Shown piece after piece: positions 7,922-14,693 of a stretch of DNA of 17,088 nt. The translations under genes were made by a program, and so were the position numbers. Source of the stretch: CAYMJK01 sp043101635. Lineage in GTDB: Bacteria > Planctomycetota > Phycisphaerae > Phycisphaerales > UBA1924. The stretch's first letter is position 1; the number at the start of each line of letters is the position of its first letter. The stretch is from contig JBICIE010000026.1 in NCBI GenBank assembly GCA_043101635.1, positions 1 through 17,088 of the forward strand. The letters run 5' to 3'. The notes under the pieces were generated by a model. It saw only the letters and a list, made by a program, of their open reading frames with translations. It was not told where the DNA came from and made no database searches.

Positions 7922-9373
7922 TCAGTCGTGCTTGCCCACCGCCGCGCCCCCGAGCCCCCCCGCCGTCAGTTCGAAGTTCGTCCGCAGGTGGAACCGCGCC
8001 GGCCCTGGATGCCGATGGGCGTAGAAGAGACGGAAGCTGTACCTCCGCCCGTCGGTCAGGTTCAGCCGATCCAGCTCCACGAACTGTCCCTCGCCCGCGC
8101 CGATCCCGCCCAGATCGATCACCAGCCTGTCGCCCACGAAGATCCAGCAGTCGTCCGATCCCTCGAACCAGATCGCCTGCCCCGCGCACGCCTGGTACGT
8201 GAACGTCGCCTGACCCTCGTAGGTGAAGTAGTAGTTGTGCGCCTGGCCCTCGTTGCCGTACAGCTTCCCATCGATCGGGAAGAACATGTCGTCGCGATAC
8301 TCGAACGTGCCGTCGACCACGGACATCGAGATGTCGTGCGGCAGGCTCGAATTGACGCCCAGGATGTCTTCAAACCACTGCCCGAAGCTGTCGGCGCTGT
8401 CGATGGCGCCGCCGGGGCTGCCCGCCGTCCCGCGCTCGTCGTCTATGCTCGGACCGCAGCCGCTCGTCCGGCCCTCGATGTGCAGACCGGAAGTGTCGTG
8501 CAGGATGACGCTGCGCGCTGTCACCCCGCCGTACACGTCGCTGCCGCCCAGCAGGCGCACCGGAGCGTGCGGGCTGATGATCCGCCCGTGCACCTGGCTC
8601 GCCTGCTCGATGCGCAGGTCCTTGTGCGACAGGTAGTGGATACCGATACGCCCCGTGTCCTCTTCGGCGCCGATCACCGAGTCGTCCACCGAGCCGGCCC
8701 CCATGATGTACAGGTCCAGTTCCGCCCCCGGGGCGAGCAGGATCCGCGCCCCCGCCCGCAGCGTGAAGGCGCCATCCACCACGATCCGGCGCCGCCCCTC
8801 GATCTTCAGCGTGTGCAGGTCCGAAAGCTCGAAGTGGCGGCAGCGCAGGTCCTCGCTCAGCGTGGTCGTCCCGCCGCCGCGCTGGACGAACCGCGCCAGT
8901 TCGGCCCCGCCCAGCGCTGGAACCGCTACCGTCGGCATCGGCGAGCCCACCAGCCAGTCCGGCGCCCGCCCCGCGGCGTACGGGTCATACTGCCCCCGCG
9001 CCGAGTCGTAGCTGTCCACCACCGCGGCCGGGTTGATCTCCGGCGGCTCGGCAACCTCAATGATCAGCCGCCCCGCGTTCCACAGGTGCGGCGCGATCGG
9101 ACGCCCGAGCCGGTCGCTCCACGGCTCCACAGCCTCGTAGCCCGCTCCGCTGAACACGGGCTTGCCGGTCCGCCCGGCCACCAGTTCGACGCTGCCCGGG
9201 AAGTGCCCCTGCCGCAGGTCCGGCCCGAAGTCCGGATGACCCGACTGGAAGTCGCGGATCACCCCGCGCAGCGACACGGCCGGGGCGCTCTCCTGGGCAA
9301 GCGCCGGCGTGGTCGCCACCAGCAGCGCACTCACTGCGCCCGCCAGTCGTCGATACGTCAGGTTACGGGACAT
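7922..9373 (-). CDS. Secreted fibro-slime domain protein, paralogue 1
   Basis: 483 aa. The signal peptide has a hydrophobic core at about 11-25 and probable cleavage after A26 (ALA-Q). The fibro-slime domain is in two parts: an N-terminal piece (LRGVIRDF and HPDFG, 35-50) and a C-terminal PA14-like piece (about 328-466), with QWF at 332-334, FPIDGK at 365-370, FEGSDDCW at 403-410 and LVIDLGG at 417-423. Between them, about 175-300, lies a segment of short beta-strands (DGAFTLRAGARILLAPGAEL, then ISPHAPVRLLGGSDVYG) like the DUF7305 beta-helix. Cysteines are C178, C306, C396 and C409. No membrane anchor, LPXTG or PEP-CTERM tail is present. The function is probably an extracellular or surface matrix protein, possibly sugar- or calcium-binding; this is inferred. 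The start has GGGAGG 5 nt upstream (9379-9384). It is the most divergent of the three paralogues. Confidence 0.88.
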   Translation of the reverse strand: MSRNLTYRRLAGAVSALLVATTPALAQESAPAVSLRGVIRDFQSGHPDFGPDLRQGHFPGSVELVAGRTGKPVFSGAGYEAVEPWSDRLGRPIAPHLWNAGRLIIEVAEPPEINPAAVVDSYDSARGQYDPYAAGRAPDWLVGSPMPTVAVPALGGAELARFVQRGGGTTTLSEDLRCRHFELSDLHTLKIEGRRRIVVDGAFTLRAGARILLAPGAELDLYIMGAGSVDDSVIGAEEDTGRIGIHYLSHKDLRIEQASQVHGRIISPHAPVRLLGGSDVYGGVTARSVILHDTSGLHIEGRTSGCGPSIDDERGTAGSPGGAIDSADSFGQWFEDILGVNSSLPHDISMSVVDGTFEYRDDMFFPIDGKLYGNEGQAHNYYFTYEGQATFTYQACAGQAIWFEGSDDCWIFVGDRLVIDLGGIGAGEGQFVELDRLNLTDGRRYSFRLFYAHRHPGPARFHLRTNFELTAGGLGGAAVGKHD

Positions 9374-9428
9374 GGTCGCCTCCCGTGGCAGTGGACCTGC
9401 TCAATTGGTGCCAAACGCAGGCCGCCGC

Positions 9429-9451
9429 GGCAAGACCGCCGGCAACTTGCC
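9429..9451 (-). repeat. Inverted repeat upstream of fibro-slime paralogue 1
   Basis: GGCAAG (9429-9434) and CTTGCC (9446-9451) form a 6-bp stem around an 11-nt centre, 55 nt upstream of the start at 9373. The position and the CAAGACCG core recall the leader hairpins of paralogues 2 and 3. It is much weaker than those and may be a diverged relative. Confidence 0.3.
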
Positions 9452-9522
9452 CAGCGTCCCGCGACGCTCCCGTCCGCCCAGCCGGCACAGACCGACCCGG
9501 ACCGGCCGCGGGCGCACGACAG

Positions 9523-9547
9523 CGGGCCGGGAGAATCCCGGCCCGCC
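9523..9547 (-). terminator. Stem-loop after the second fibro-slime gene
   Basis: Perfect 11-bp stem (9523-9533 with 9537-9547) and a GAA loop, starting 38 nt past the stop at 9585. Its arms nearly match the hairpin at 7876-7898. No T-run follows. It probably ends the paralogue 2 transcript. Confidence 0.6.
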
Positions 9548-9584
9548 AGAGTGGCGCCGCGCGGCGGCATTGGCGCCGTCCGGC

Positions 9585-11048
9585 TCAGTCGTGAATCGGG
9601 TACGCCGCGATGCCCGTTTCAATCGGATCCGGCACGAGTTCGAACGTCGTCCGGAGATTGAACCGCGGTGTGCCGGTACTCCGGTGGGCGTACAGCAGGC
9701 GGAAGTCGTAGCTCTCGCCATCAACCAGATTCAGACGATCCACTTCGAACACCTGCCCCACGCCCGGCTCAACGCCACCAAGATCGATCACCAGGCGATC
9801 GTTGATGAAGATCCAGCAGTCGTCGGAGCCCTCAAAGAAGATCGTCTGCCCGACGCAGGCCTCATAGGTGAAGGTCGCCTTGACATCGAACGTGAAGTAC
9901 TTGTTGTGGGCGTCCCCCTCGTTCCCGTACATCTTGCCGTCGATCGGATAGAAGGCGTCGTCCCGGTGCTCGTACCCGCTGCCCCAGTCGCGCATGACGA
10001 CCGAGTGATATCGGCTCGAGTTGACGCCCAGTGCGTCGTGGAACCACTGCTCGAATGAGTCCGCGCTGGTGATGGCGCCGCCCCAGTCGCCGGCGATGCC
10101 TGCGGTATCCTCCACCACGATGCTGCACATGCTGGGCACGCCATCGATGTGCAGGGCCGACGAGTTGCTCAGGTCCAGCGAATGCGCCGTGACCTGCCCG
10201 AAGAAGTCACAGTTGTTGTCCATCTGGAACGGCGCGTTGGGGGAGATGACCGTTGCGTAGACATTCGTATGGTTGCGGACGATGAACGGCTCGGTCCCCA
10301 GGTTGTAGAAGATCAGCCGCCGGCAGTCGGTCGGATCCGAGCCGATCGTGCCGCCACCGGTGCCGGTCGCCTGCTCGATGCTCGCCGTGCCGCGGTAGTA
10401 GACACGCAGGCGCGCCCCGGGCAGCAGGATGAGGTTTGACGAGTTGTTCAGCTCGAAGTTGGTCTCGCACAGCACTCGAACGTCGCCGTCAATCTGCAGC
10501 GTGTGCCCGTTGCGCAAGCGGAACTCGTCGCAGTGAATATCCGTGCTGAGGGTCGAGATCTCCTTCTTGTCGCGAATGAACGAAGCCTGCCAGGGCACGC
10601 TCAGCGACGGCGCTGTCAGCGTCGGCATCGGCGAACCGGTCAGAAAGTCCGGTTCGGGACCCGGGTTCTTCGGGTCCGGGACAAACGGCCCGGCATAGGC
10701 GTCGAACGAGTCCACGTAGGACTTCTGATTGATCGATGGCGCCGACACGAGCTCCACCACCACGCGACCGGAGTTGTACATGTTCGGTGCGATCGGACGG
10801 CTCAGACGATCTCGCCACTGACTCACGGCCTCGAACCCGAACGCCGTGTACACGGGCTCACCGTCGCGCAGGATCAGATCGAGATTGTTGGGGAAGTGCC
10901 CGGTCGGAGCCACGCCGAAGTCCGGGTGGGCCGCAACGAAGTCGCGGATCGTCCCCCGCAGTGCGAAGGACGACTGCCCCAGGGCGCTGGTCGCCGCCGC
11001 GCCGACGAGCGCCAGCGCCAGGATCGTATTGGTCGGGCCGCGATTCAT
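9585..11048 (-). CDS. Secreted fibro-slime domain protein, paralogue 2
   Basis: 487 aa from ATG 11048. The in-frame upstream start at 11090 is rejected: the 14 extra residues are polar and basic and would precede the signal peptide, whereas GGAGGGAG sits 5 nt before ATG 11048. The signal peptide ends near G24 (ALG-Q). The layout matches the other paralogues: LRGTIRDF and HPDFG (30-45), the conserved linker DRLSRPIAPNMYN (80-92), an inserted beta-strand-rich segment (about 170-305), then QWF (334-336), YPIDGK (367-372), FEGSDDCW (405-412) and LVIDLGG (419-425). Seven cysteines are present (173, 194, 242, 280, 308, 398, 411), more than in its neighbours. The tail after LVPDP shows no anchor. 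It resembles paralogue 3 more than paralogue 1. The family is firm; the role in an extracellular matrix or surface layer is inferred. Confidence 0.88.
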   Translation of the reverse strand: MNRGPTNTILALALVGAAATSALGQSSFALRGTIRDFVAAHPDFGVAPTGHFPNNLDLILRDGEPVYTAFGFEAVSQWRDRLSRPIAPNMYNSGRVVVELVSAPSINQKSYVDSFDAYAGPFVPDPKNPGPEPDFLTGSPMPTLTAPSLSVPWQASFIRDKKEISTLSTDIHCDEFRLRNGHTLQIDGDVRVLCETNFELNNSSNLILLPGARLRVYYRGTASIEQATGTGGGTIGSDPTDCRRLIFYNLGTEPFIVRNHTNVYATVISPNAPFQMDNNCDFFGQVTAHSLDLSNSSALHIDGVPSMCSIVVEDTAGIAGDWGGAITSADSFEQWFHDALGVNSSRYHSVVMRDWGSGYEHRDDAFYPIDGKMYGNEGDAHNKYFTFDVKATFTYEACVGQTIFFEGSDDCWIFINDRLVIDLGGVEPGVGQVFEVDRLNLVDGESYDFRLLYAHRSTGTPRFNLRTTFELVPDPIETGIAAYPIHD

Positions 11049-11053
11049 GTCAT

Positions 11054-11061
11054 CTCCCTCC
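11054..11061 (-). promoter_or_regulatory. Ribosome binding site that sets the paralogue 2 start
   Basis: On the - strand GGAGGGAG precedes the ATG at 11048 by 5 nt. No comparable site precedes the longer in-frame start at 11090. This fixes the shorter start, which places the signal peptide at the N-terminus. Confidence 0.75.
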
Positions 11062-11093
11062 GAGCGCCGGCGCGCCCCTGTTTCTCTCACGGA

Positions 11094-11132
11094 ACAAGAC
11101 CGGCGCTCGTGCGCCAGTTCTCTCGGTTGCCG
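11094..11132 (-). repeat. Leader/terminator hairpin between paralogues 3 and 2 (copy B)
   Basis: GGCGC (11102-11106) pairs with GCGCC (11111-11115) around TCGT. The element shares ACAAGACCGGCGC (11094-11106) and TCGGTTGCCG (11123-11132) with 12666-12703. On the - strand it lies after the paralogue 3 stop and ends about 50 nt before the paralogue 2 start, the same distance as copy A from the paralogue 3 start. The stem is weaker than copy A and is followed by TCTTGTTC rather than a clean T-run. It could end paralogue 3 transcription or act in the paralogue 2 leader. Confidence 0.5.
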
Positions 11133-11172
11133 TCGCCAGCCGTGCTTAGTCCCGCCGGCCGGCCAGACTCAA

Positions 11173-12618
11173 TCAGTCGAAGAACGAGCCCAGCGAAACG
11201 CTTGACTTGACCGGATCGGGCACCAGCGGGAAGTTGGTCCGCAGATTGAACAGACCCGGACCCGAGCGCCGCTGGGCGTAGTAGATCCGGAAGGTGTATG
11301 TGTCGCCGTCGGTGAGGCGCAGGCGATCCAGCTCCGCGAACTGGCCCGTGCCCGGCATGACGCCGCCGAGATCGATGACGAGCTTGTCATCGACGTAGAT
11401 CCAGCAGTCGTCGGCGCCCTCGAACCAGATCGACTGGCCGGCGCACGCCTGGTAGGTGAAGGTCGCCGACGCCTCCCACGTGAAGTAGTAGTTGTGGGCC
11501 TCGCCCTCGTCGCCGTACAGCTTGCCGTCGATCGGCAGGAAGGTGTCGTCACTGTGCTCGTACTGTCCACCTGACTCGCGGAAGACCAGGTTCAAGTCAC
11601 GGCTGGCGTTGATACCCGGCACATCGTTGAACCACTGCCTGAAGCTGTCGGCGCTGGTGATCGTGGCGCCCGCGCCGCCTGCGGCGCCGGCGGTGTCCTC
11701 GACAACGACGCTGCACAGACTCGGCACGCCGTCGATGTGGATCGCCGAGGAGTTGGCCGCGTCGATCGACTGGGCGATGACACTGCCGAAGAAGTCGGTG
11801 TTGTTGCTGATCTCCAGCGGCGCATTGGGCGACACCAGGCTGGCGTACACCATGTTGTGGTTGCGGATGACGAACGGGTCGGTCCCCAGGTTGAAGATCT
11901 CGATCGCCTTCGGGTCCTGGTAGGCCTCGTTCAGGCCCGAGGTCTGCTCGATGCGAGCGACGCCCTTCAGGTAAAGCTTGAGCGAGCCGCCGGGGCGGAC
12001 CTGGATGGTCGCTTTGTTGTTCAGCTCGAAGTGATCCTCAACCAGGATCGTGACATCCCCGTCGATCTCGACCGTGTGACCCGTCCGGATGTTGAACTCA
12101 TCGACGTGCAGATCGTCGGTCAGCACCGTCGTCTTCTTCTTGTCCCGGTAGAACAGCGGCTCGTGCGGCACGCTGAGCGTCGGCTCGGTGAGCACGGGCA
12201 TCGGCGCCCCAACGTTGAAGGACACCGTCCCGGCGGTCGCGGGGTCGTACGGCCCCGCCGTCGAGTCATACGAGTCAGCATACGCCGAGCCCGAGAACAT
12301 CGGCGCCGAAGCGAGATCGACGCTCACAGCGCCGGCGTTGTACATGTTCGGGGCGATCGGATGAGCCAGCCGGTCTCGCCACTGGTCATTGACTTCGAGC
12401 CCCGCGCCTGCAAAGGCCGGTGGCCCATCGTCGCTGAGCGAAAGAGCCACATTGCCGGCCACATGCCCCGTCGGCAGCCCCGGCCCGAAGTCCGGATGGC
12501 CGGCCCGGAAGTCCCGCACCGTCCCGCGCAGCACGAACGAGGACTGCCCCGCCGCGCTCGCAGCCACCGCGCCTATGAGCGCCGCGCTGAGGATCCCAGT
12601 TGTTCGCGTGCCGGTCAT
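11173..12618 (-). CDS. Secreted fibro-slime domain protein, paralogue 3
   Basis: 481 aa. The signal peptide ends near G24 (AAG-Q). The N-terminal fibro-slime piece is LRGTVRDF and HPDFG (30-45). A conserved linker follows (PIAPNMYNAG 87-96, DSYDSTAGPYDP 115-126). The inserted beta-helix-like segment (about 165-305) includes IDGDVTILVEDHFELNN (185-201), VRPGGSLKLYL (207-217), SPNAPLEISNNTDFFGS (263-279) and HIDGV (294-298). The PA14-like half follows: QWFNDVPGIN (328-337), LPIDGK (361-366), FTYQACAGQ (387-395), FEGADDCW (399-406), LVIDLGG (413-419). Only three cysteines are present (302, 392, 405). There is no anchor after LVPDP. GGGAGA lies 7 nt before the ATG. Canonical fibro-slime domains lack the insert. 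It probably acts outside the cell as a matrix or surface protein. Confidence 0.88.
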   Translation of the reverse strand: MTGTRTTGILSAALIGAVAASAAGQSSFVLRGTVRDFRAGHPDFGPGLPTGHVAGNVALSLSDDGPPAFAGAGLEVNDQWRDRLAHPIAPNMYNAGAVSVDLASAPMFSGSAYADSYDSTAGPYDPATAGTVSFNVGAPMPVLTEPTLSVPHEPLFYRDKKKTTVLTDDLHVDEFNIRTGHTVEIDGDVTILVEDHFELNNKATIQVRPGGSLKLYLKGVARIEQTSGLNEAYQDPKAIEIFNLGTDPFVIRNHNMVYASLVSPNAPLEISNNTDFFGSVIAQSIDAANSSAIHIDGVPSLCSVVVEDTAGAAGGAGATITSADSFRQWFNDVPGINASRDLNLVFRESGGQYEHSDDTFLPIDGKLYGDEGEAHNYYFTWEASATFTYQACAGQSIWFEGADDCWIYVDDKLVIDLGGVMPGTGQFAELDRLRLTDGDTYTFRIYYAQRRSGPGLFNLRTNFPLVPDPVKSSVSLGSFFD

Positions 12619-12667
12619 TGGTCAGTCTCCCATCAGGCGTCCGCCGCCCCCCGTCGTCCCAAAAGAC

Positions 12668-12694
12668 AAGACCGGCGCGCGCTGCGCCGGTCTT
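12668..12694 (-). terminator. Strong hairpin with T-run upstream of paralogue 3 (copy A)
   Basis: Perfect 11-bp stem (12668-12678 with 12684-12694) and a 5-nt loop. On the - strand GTC and then TTTT (12664-12661) follow, a good intrinsic terminator shape. It ends 50 nt upstream of the paralogue 3 ATG. The flanks match copy B (11094-11132) and, more loosely, the hairpin at 12874-12902. It may insulate paralogue 3 from upstream transcription, or act as an attenuator if the promoter lies further upstream. Confidence 0.6.
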
Positions 12695-12873
12695 CGGTTG
12701 CCGCGATCGACCGCGGCGCTTGCTCCCACTCGATGAGCGTGACAAACGACGGGCCGTCCCGCAACCACCCGGCGCCGGCGATCACCGGCGCCAGGCGTCA
12801 CAGCCGTCACAGCCCGCCCACGACGCCGGGCCGGCACAGGCAGCCCCGCCGCGCCGGCGTCCCAAAAACGGGC

Positions 12874-12902
12874 CAGGCCGGCGCTGCGCCAGCGCCGGCC
12901 TG
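12874..12902 (-). terminator. Strong hairpin with T-run (copy D)
   Basis: Perfect 12-bp stem (12874-12885 with 12891-12902) and a GCGCC loop. On the - strand TTTTT (12868-12864) follows 5 nt later, and then GGGACG as in copy A. It begins 29 nt after the stop of the small open frame at 12931. That would suit a terminator of that frame, or of the ABC operon read through from 13293. Confidence 0.6.
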
Positions 12903-12930
12903 CCATCCCGCACTGCCCGCTTCGCTCGGT

Positions 12931-13137
12931 TCAGTCGCCCGCCAGAAATGGCGGCACAAGCACGTCGTAGGTCTGCACCGTCCGGCGCCGTCTCCCCGCC
13001 CGGCCACGGCTGGCGACGGCCCCGACTGCTGCCGGTCGCATCGCGCAGCCGCGGCCGCCGGCAGCTTCGCACGCCCAGATCAGCCAGGCCCGCCAGAGGT
13101 CCGCTGCCAGTCGCACGGTGGTCATCTCTCGCATCAC
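12931..13137 (-). CDS. Possible small hypothetical protein (68 codons)
   Basis: Not recognised. The frame runs from GTG 13137 (next ATG 13134; a further ATG at 13125 has GGAG 11 nt upstream) to TGA at 12931. The product has a tryptophan-containing segment (LWRAWLIWACEAAGG), a basic stretch (SRGRAGRRRR) and ends VPPFLAGD. Third codon positions are mostly G or C, as in the neighbouring genes. A strong hairpin with a T-run begins 29 nt after the stop, which supports a real transcript end. No domain or signal peptide is visible, and in such GC-rich DNA a frame of this length can be chance. Low confidence. Confidence 0.25.
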   Translation of the reverse strand: MMREMTTVRLAADLWRAWLIWACEAAGGRGCAMRPAAVGAVASRGRAGRRRRTVQTYDVLVPPFLAGD

Positions 13138-13292
13138 TCCGGTAAGGGCCGCGTCGGTCGCCTGGAGAGATGCTCACATACCGCCGCCGGCCCGACCAGC
13201 CGCGCACGCGCAAGCCCCGGCCATCGCACCGGTGGGGTAATGCGGGTAAGGCAAGAGCGCCGGTTCCCGGACGATGGACGGCCAGCGCCGGC

Positions 13293-14693
13293 TCAGGCCA
13301 TCCGAACCCACCGCAGCAGCGTCTTGAGGTTCGGCGGCTTGCCGAACATCAGCAGGCCGACGCGGAAGACCTTCGCGGCCAGCCACATCGCCCCCACCGC
13401 CGTCGCCGCGCCGATGACGATCGACAACCCCACCTGCCAGAGGGGCGGCGGGCTGGTCGAGGCCACCCGCAGCATCATCGCGAACGGGTTGATCGGCGGG
13501 ATGAAGCTGCACGCCACCGAGAACGCCGAGTCCGGGTTCCGCGAGATCGGCAGGAACAGCAGGTACGGGATCATGAACACGATCATGATCGGCCCCAGCA
13601 GGCTCTGGGCCTCGCGCAGCTCGTTGACCGCCGCCCCGATCGCCGCCATCAGCGACGCGATCGTCAGATAGCTGATGAAGAAGAACACGATCATCACCGC
13701 CAGCGCCAGCGGCTCCAGCAGGTCCATCACCGCGAACACCGCAAGGCTGCCGACGCCCAGCCCGCCGTACGCCCCGATCAGCAGCAGCCCGACCAGAAGC
13801 TGCCCGAGGATCTTCCCCCCCATCAGCTCCATCGGGCTCACGGCGCTGAGCAGCACCTCCACGACGCGGCTGGACTTCTCCTCGATGACGGTCGTCATCA
13901 GGAACTGCCCCCCCATCATCGAACTCATCAGCAGCAGGATCATGTAGGCAAACGGCAGCATCAGGTTCAGCGCCTCGTTGGAGCGCCGCTCGCCCGTCTC
14001 GCTGACCTCGCGCGTCTCGGCGCCGGCCAGGCGCGTCATCGCCGAGACCTCTGCCACATCCAGGCCCGCCCCTTCGATGCGGGCGTCGATGATCGCGTCG
14101 CGCACCGTCCGTCGCAGTTCGCTGATCACCCGATCGTCCTGCTTCGGGCGCAGAAACAACTGATACGCCCCGAACTCGGCCTCTCCCTGGGCCCGCTCGA
14201 CGGCGTCGGCCGCAATCTTCACCAGCGCCAGTCGCGGCGCCGGCCCCTCGCCCGCGGGCGCTTCCCACAGCGCCTGCTTGGCCGCCTCGACATCGGTATC
14301 CGCCGGCAGTTCCACGACCGTGATGTCCGGCGCTTCTCCAAGCGCCATCTGCATTGCCGCATCCATCTGCTGCTGCGCCTGCGCCGGGGCCCCGACCCCC
14401 TCCATCGCCTCCTTCGTCACCTGCTGCAACTGCTCGACATCCGCGGCGTGACGCTGCGTCACCTGCTCCGGCGCCCAGGCCTCCCTGATCCGGCCCGCCA
14501 CCTGGCCGGTCGGATCGATCACCGCCAGTTCACCCGCCACCTTCGGCGCCGGTCCGCCGATCAGCACCGGCATCAGCACCGCCATGATCGCCAGCACCAC
14601 CAGCGGCATTGCCATGCCGATGATGAACCCCTTGGTCAGCGCGGTCGACACGAACTCCCGCCGCGCCACGTGCAGGATCTTGGCGCCGCTCAC
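13293..14693 (-). CDS. ABC-2 type transporter permease (NatB-like)
   Basis: Membrane subunit of an exporter, 466 aa. Helix 1 is at about 22-45, followed by a large extracytoplasmic domain (about 46-240). Further helices lie at about 243-262, 294-322, 326-350, 365-384 and 421-447. The conserved segment EEKSSRVVEVLLSAVSP (271-287) after the second helix is characteristic of NatB/ABC-2 permeases. The substrate is unknown; NatAB of Bacillus exports sodium, but the family is broad. The extracytoplasmic domain is rich in alanine and glutamine near 85-115. The start is GTG 14693, overlapping the stop of the ATPase gene by 4 nt (GTGA), so the two are translationally coupled. No hairpin was found right after its stop; the first strong one downstream is at 12902-12874. 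Confidence 0.9.
   Translation of the reverse strand: MSGAKILHVARREFVSTALTKGFIIGMAMPLVVLAIMAVLMPVLIGGPAPKVAGELAVIDPTGQVAGRIREAWAPEQVTQRHAADVEQLQQVTKEAMEGVGAPAQAQQQMDAAMQMALGEAPDITVVELPADTDVEAAKQALWEAPAGEGPAPRLALVKIAADAVERAQGEAEFGAYQLFLRPKQDDRVISELRRTVRDAIIDARIEGAGLDVAEVSAMTRLAGAETREVSETGERRSNEALNLMLPFAYMILLLMSSMMGGQFLMTTVIEEKSSRVVEVLLSAVSPMELMGGKILGQLLVGLLLIGAYGGLGVGSLAVFAVMDLLEPLALAVMIVFFFISYLTIASLMAAIGAAVNELREAQSLLGPIMIVFMIPYLLFLPISRNPDSAFSVACSFIPPINPFAMMLRVASTSPPPLWQVGLSIVIGAATAVGAMWLAAKVFRVGLLMFGKPPNLKTLLRWVRMA

Larger units (their letters stand above)
12619..13292. other. 674-bp stretch without a recognisable gene
   Basis: This gap lies between the fibro-slime array and the ABC permease gene. 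It holds two strong terminator-like hairpins facing left (12668-12694 and 12874-12902) and one possible short - strand gene (12931-13137). Several other reading frames cross it on both strands, but they have arginine/glycine/proline-rich, antisense-like composition and no motif. No RNA gene or insertion sequence was recognised. A decayed gene or an unrecognised small RNA is possible. Confidence 0.5.

Noticed and set aside
7325..9661. 778-codon open frame on the + strand
   Set aside because: Antisense to the methyltransferase and fibro-slime paralogue 1. The product is Arg/Pro/His-rich with no domain, and it crosses two hairpins and an intergenic gap.
11049..11090. Longer start for fibro-slime paralogue 2
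   Set aside because: It adds 14 charged residues ahead of the signal peptide and lacks a ribosome binding site, whereas GGAGGGAG precedes ATG 11048.
12633..12785. 50-codon - strand frame starting at GTG 12785
   Set aside because: The product looks partly protein-like (WLRDGPSFVTLIEWEQ), but the frame runs through the copy A hairpin and its T-run into the paralogue 3 leader, and it has no RBS.
11737..13671. 644-codon open frame on the + strand (and the 609-codon frame at 13170-14999)
   Set aside because: They overlap fibro-slime paralogue 3 and the ABC permease in antisense. Composition is Arg/His/Gln-rich and no motif or RBS supports them.
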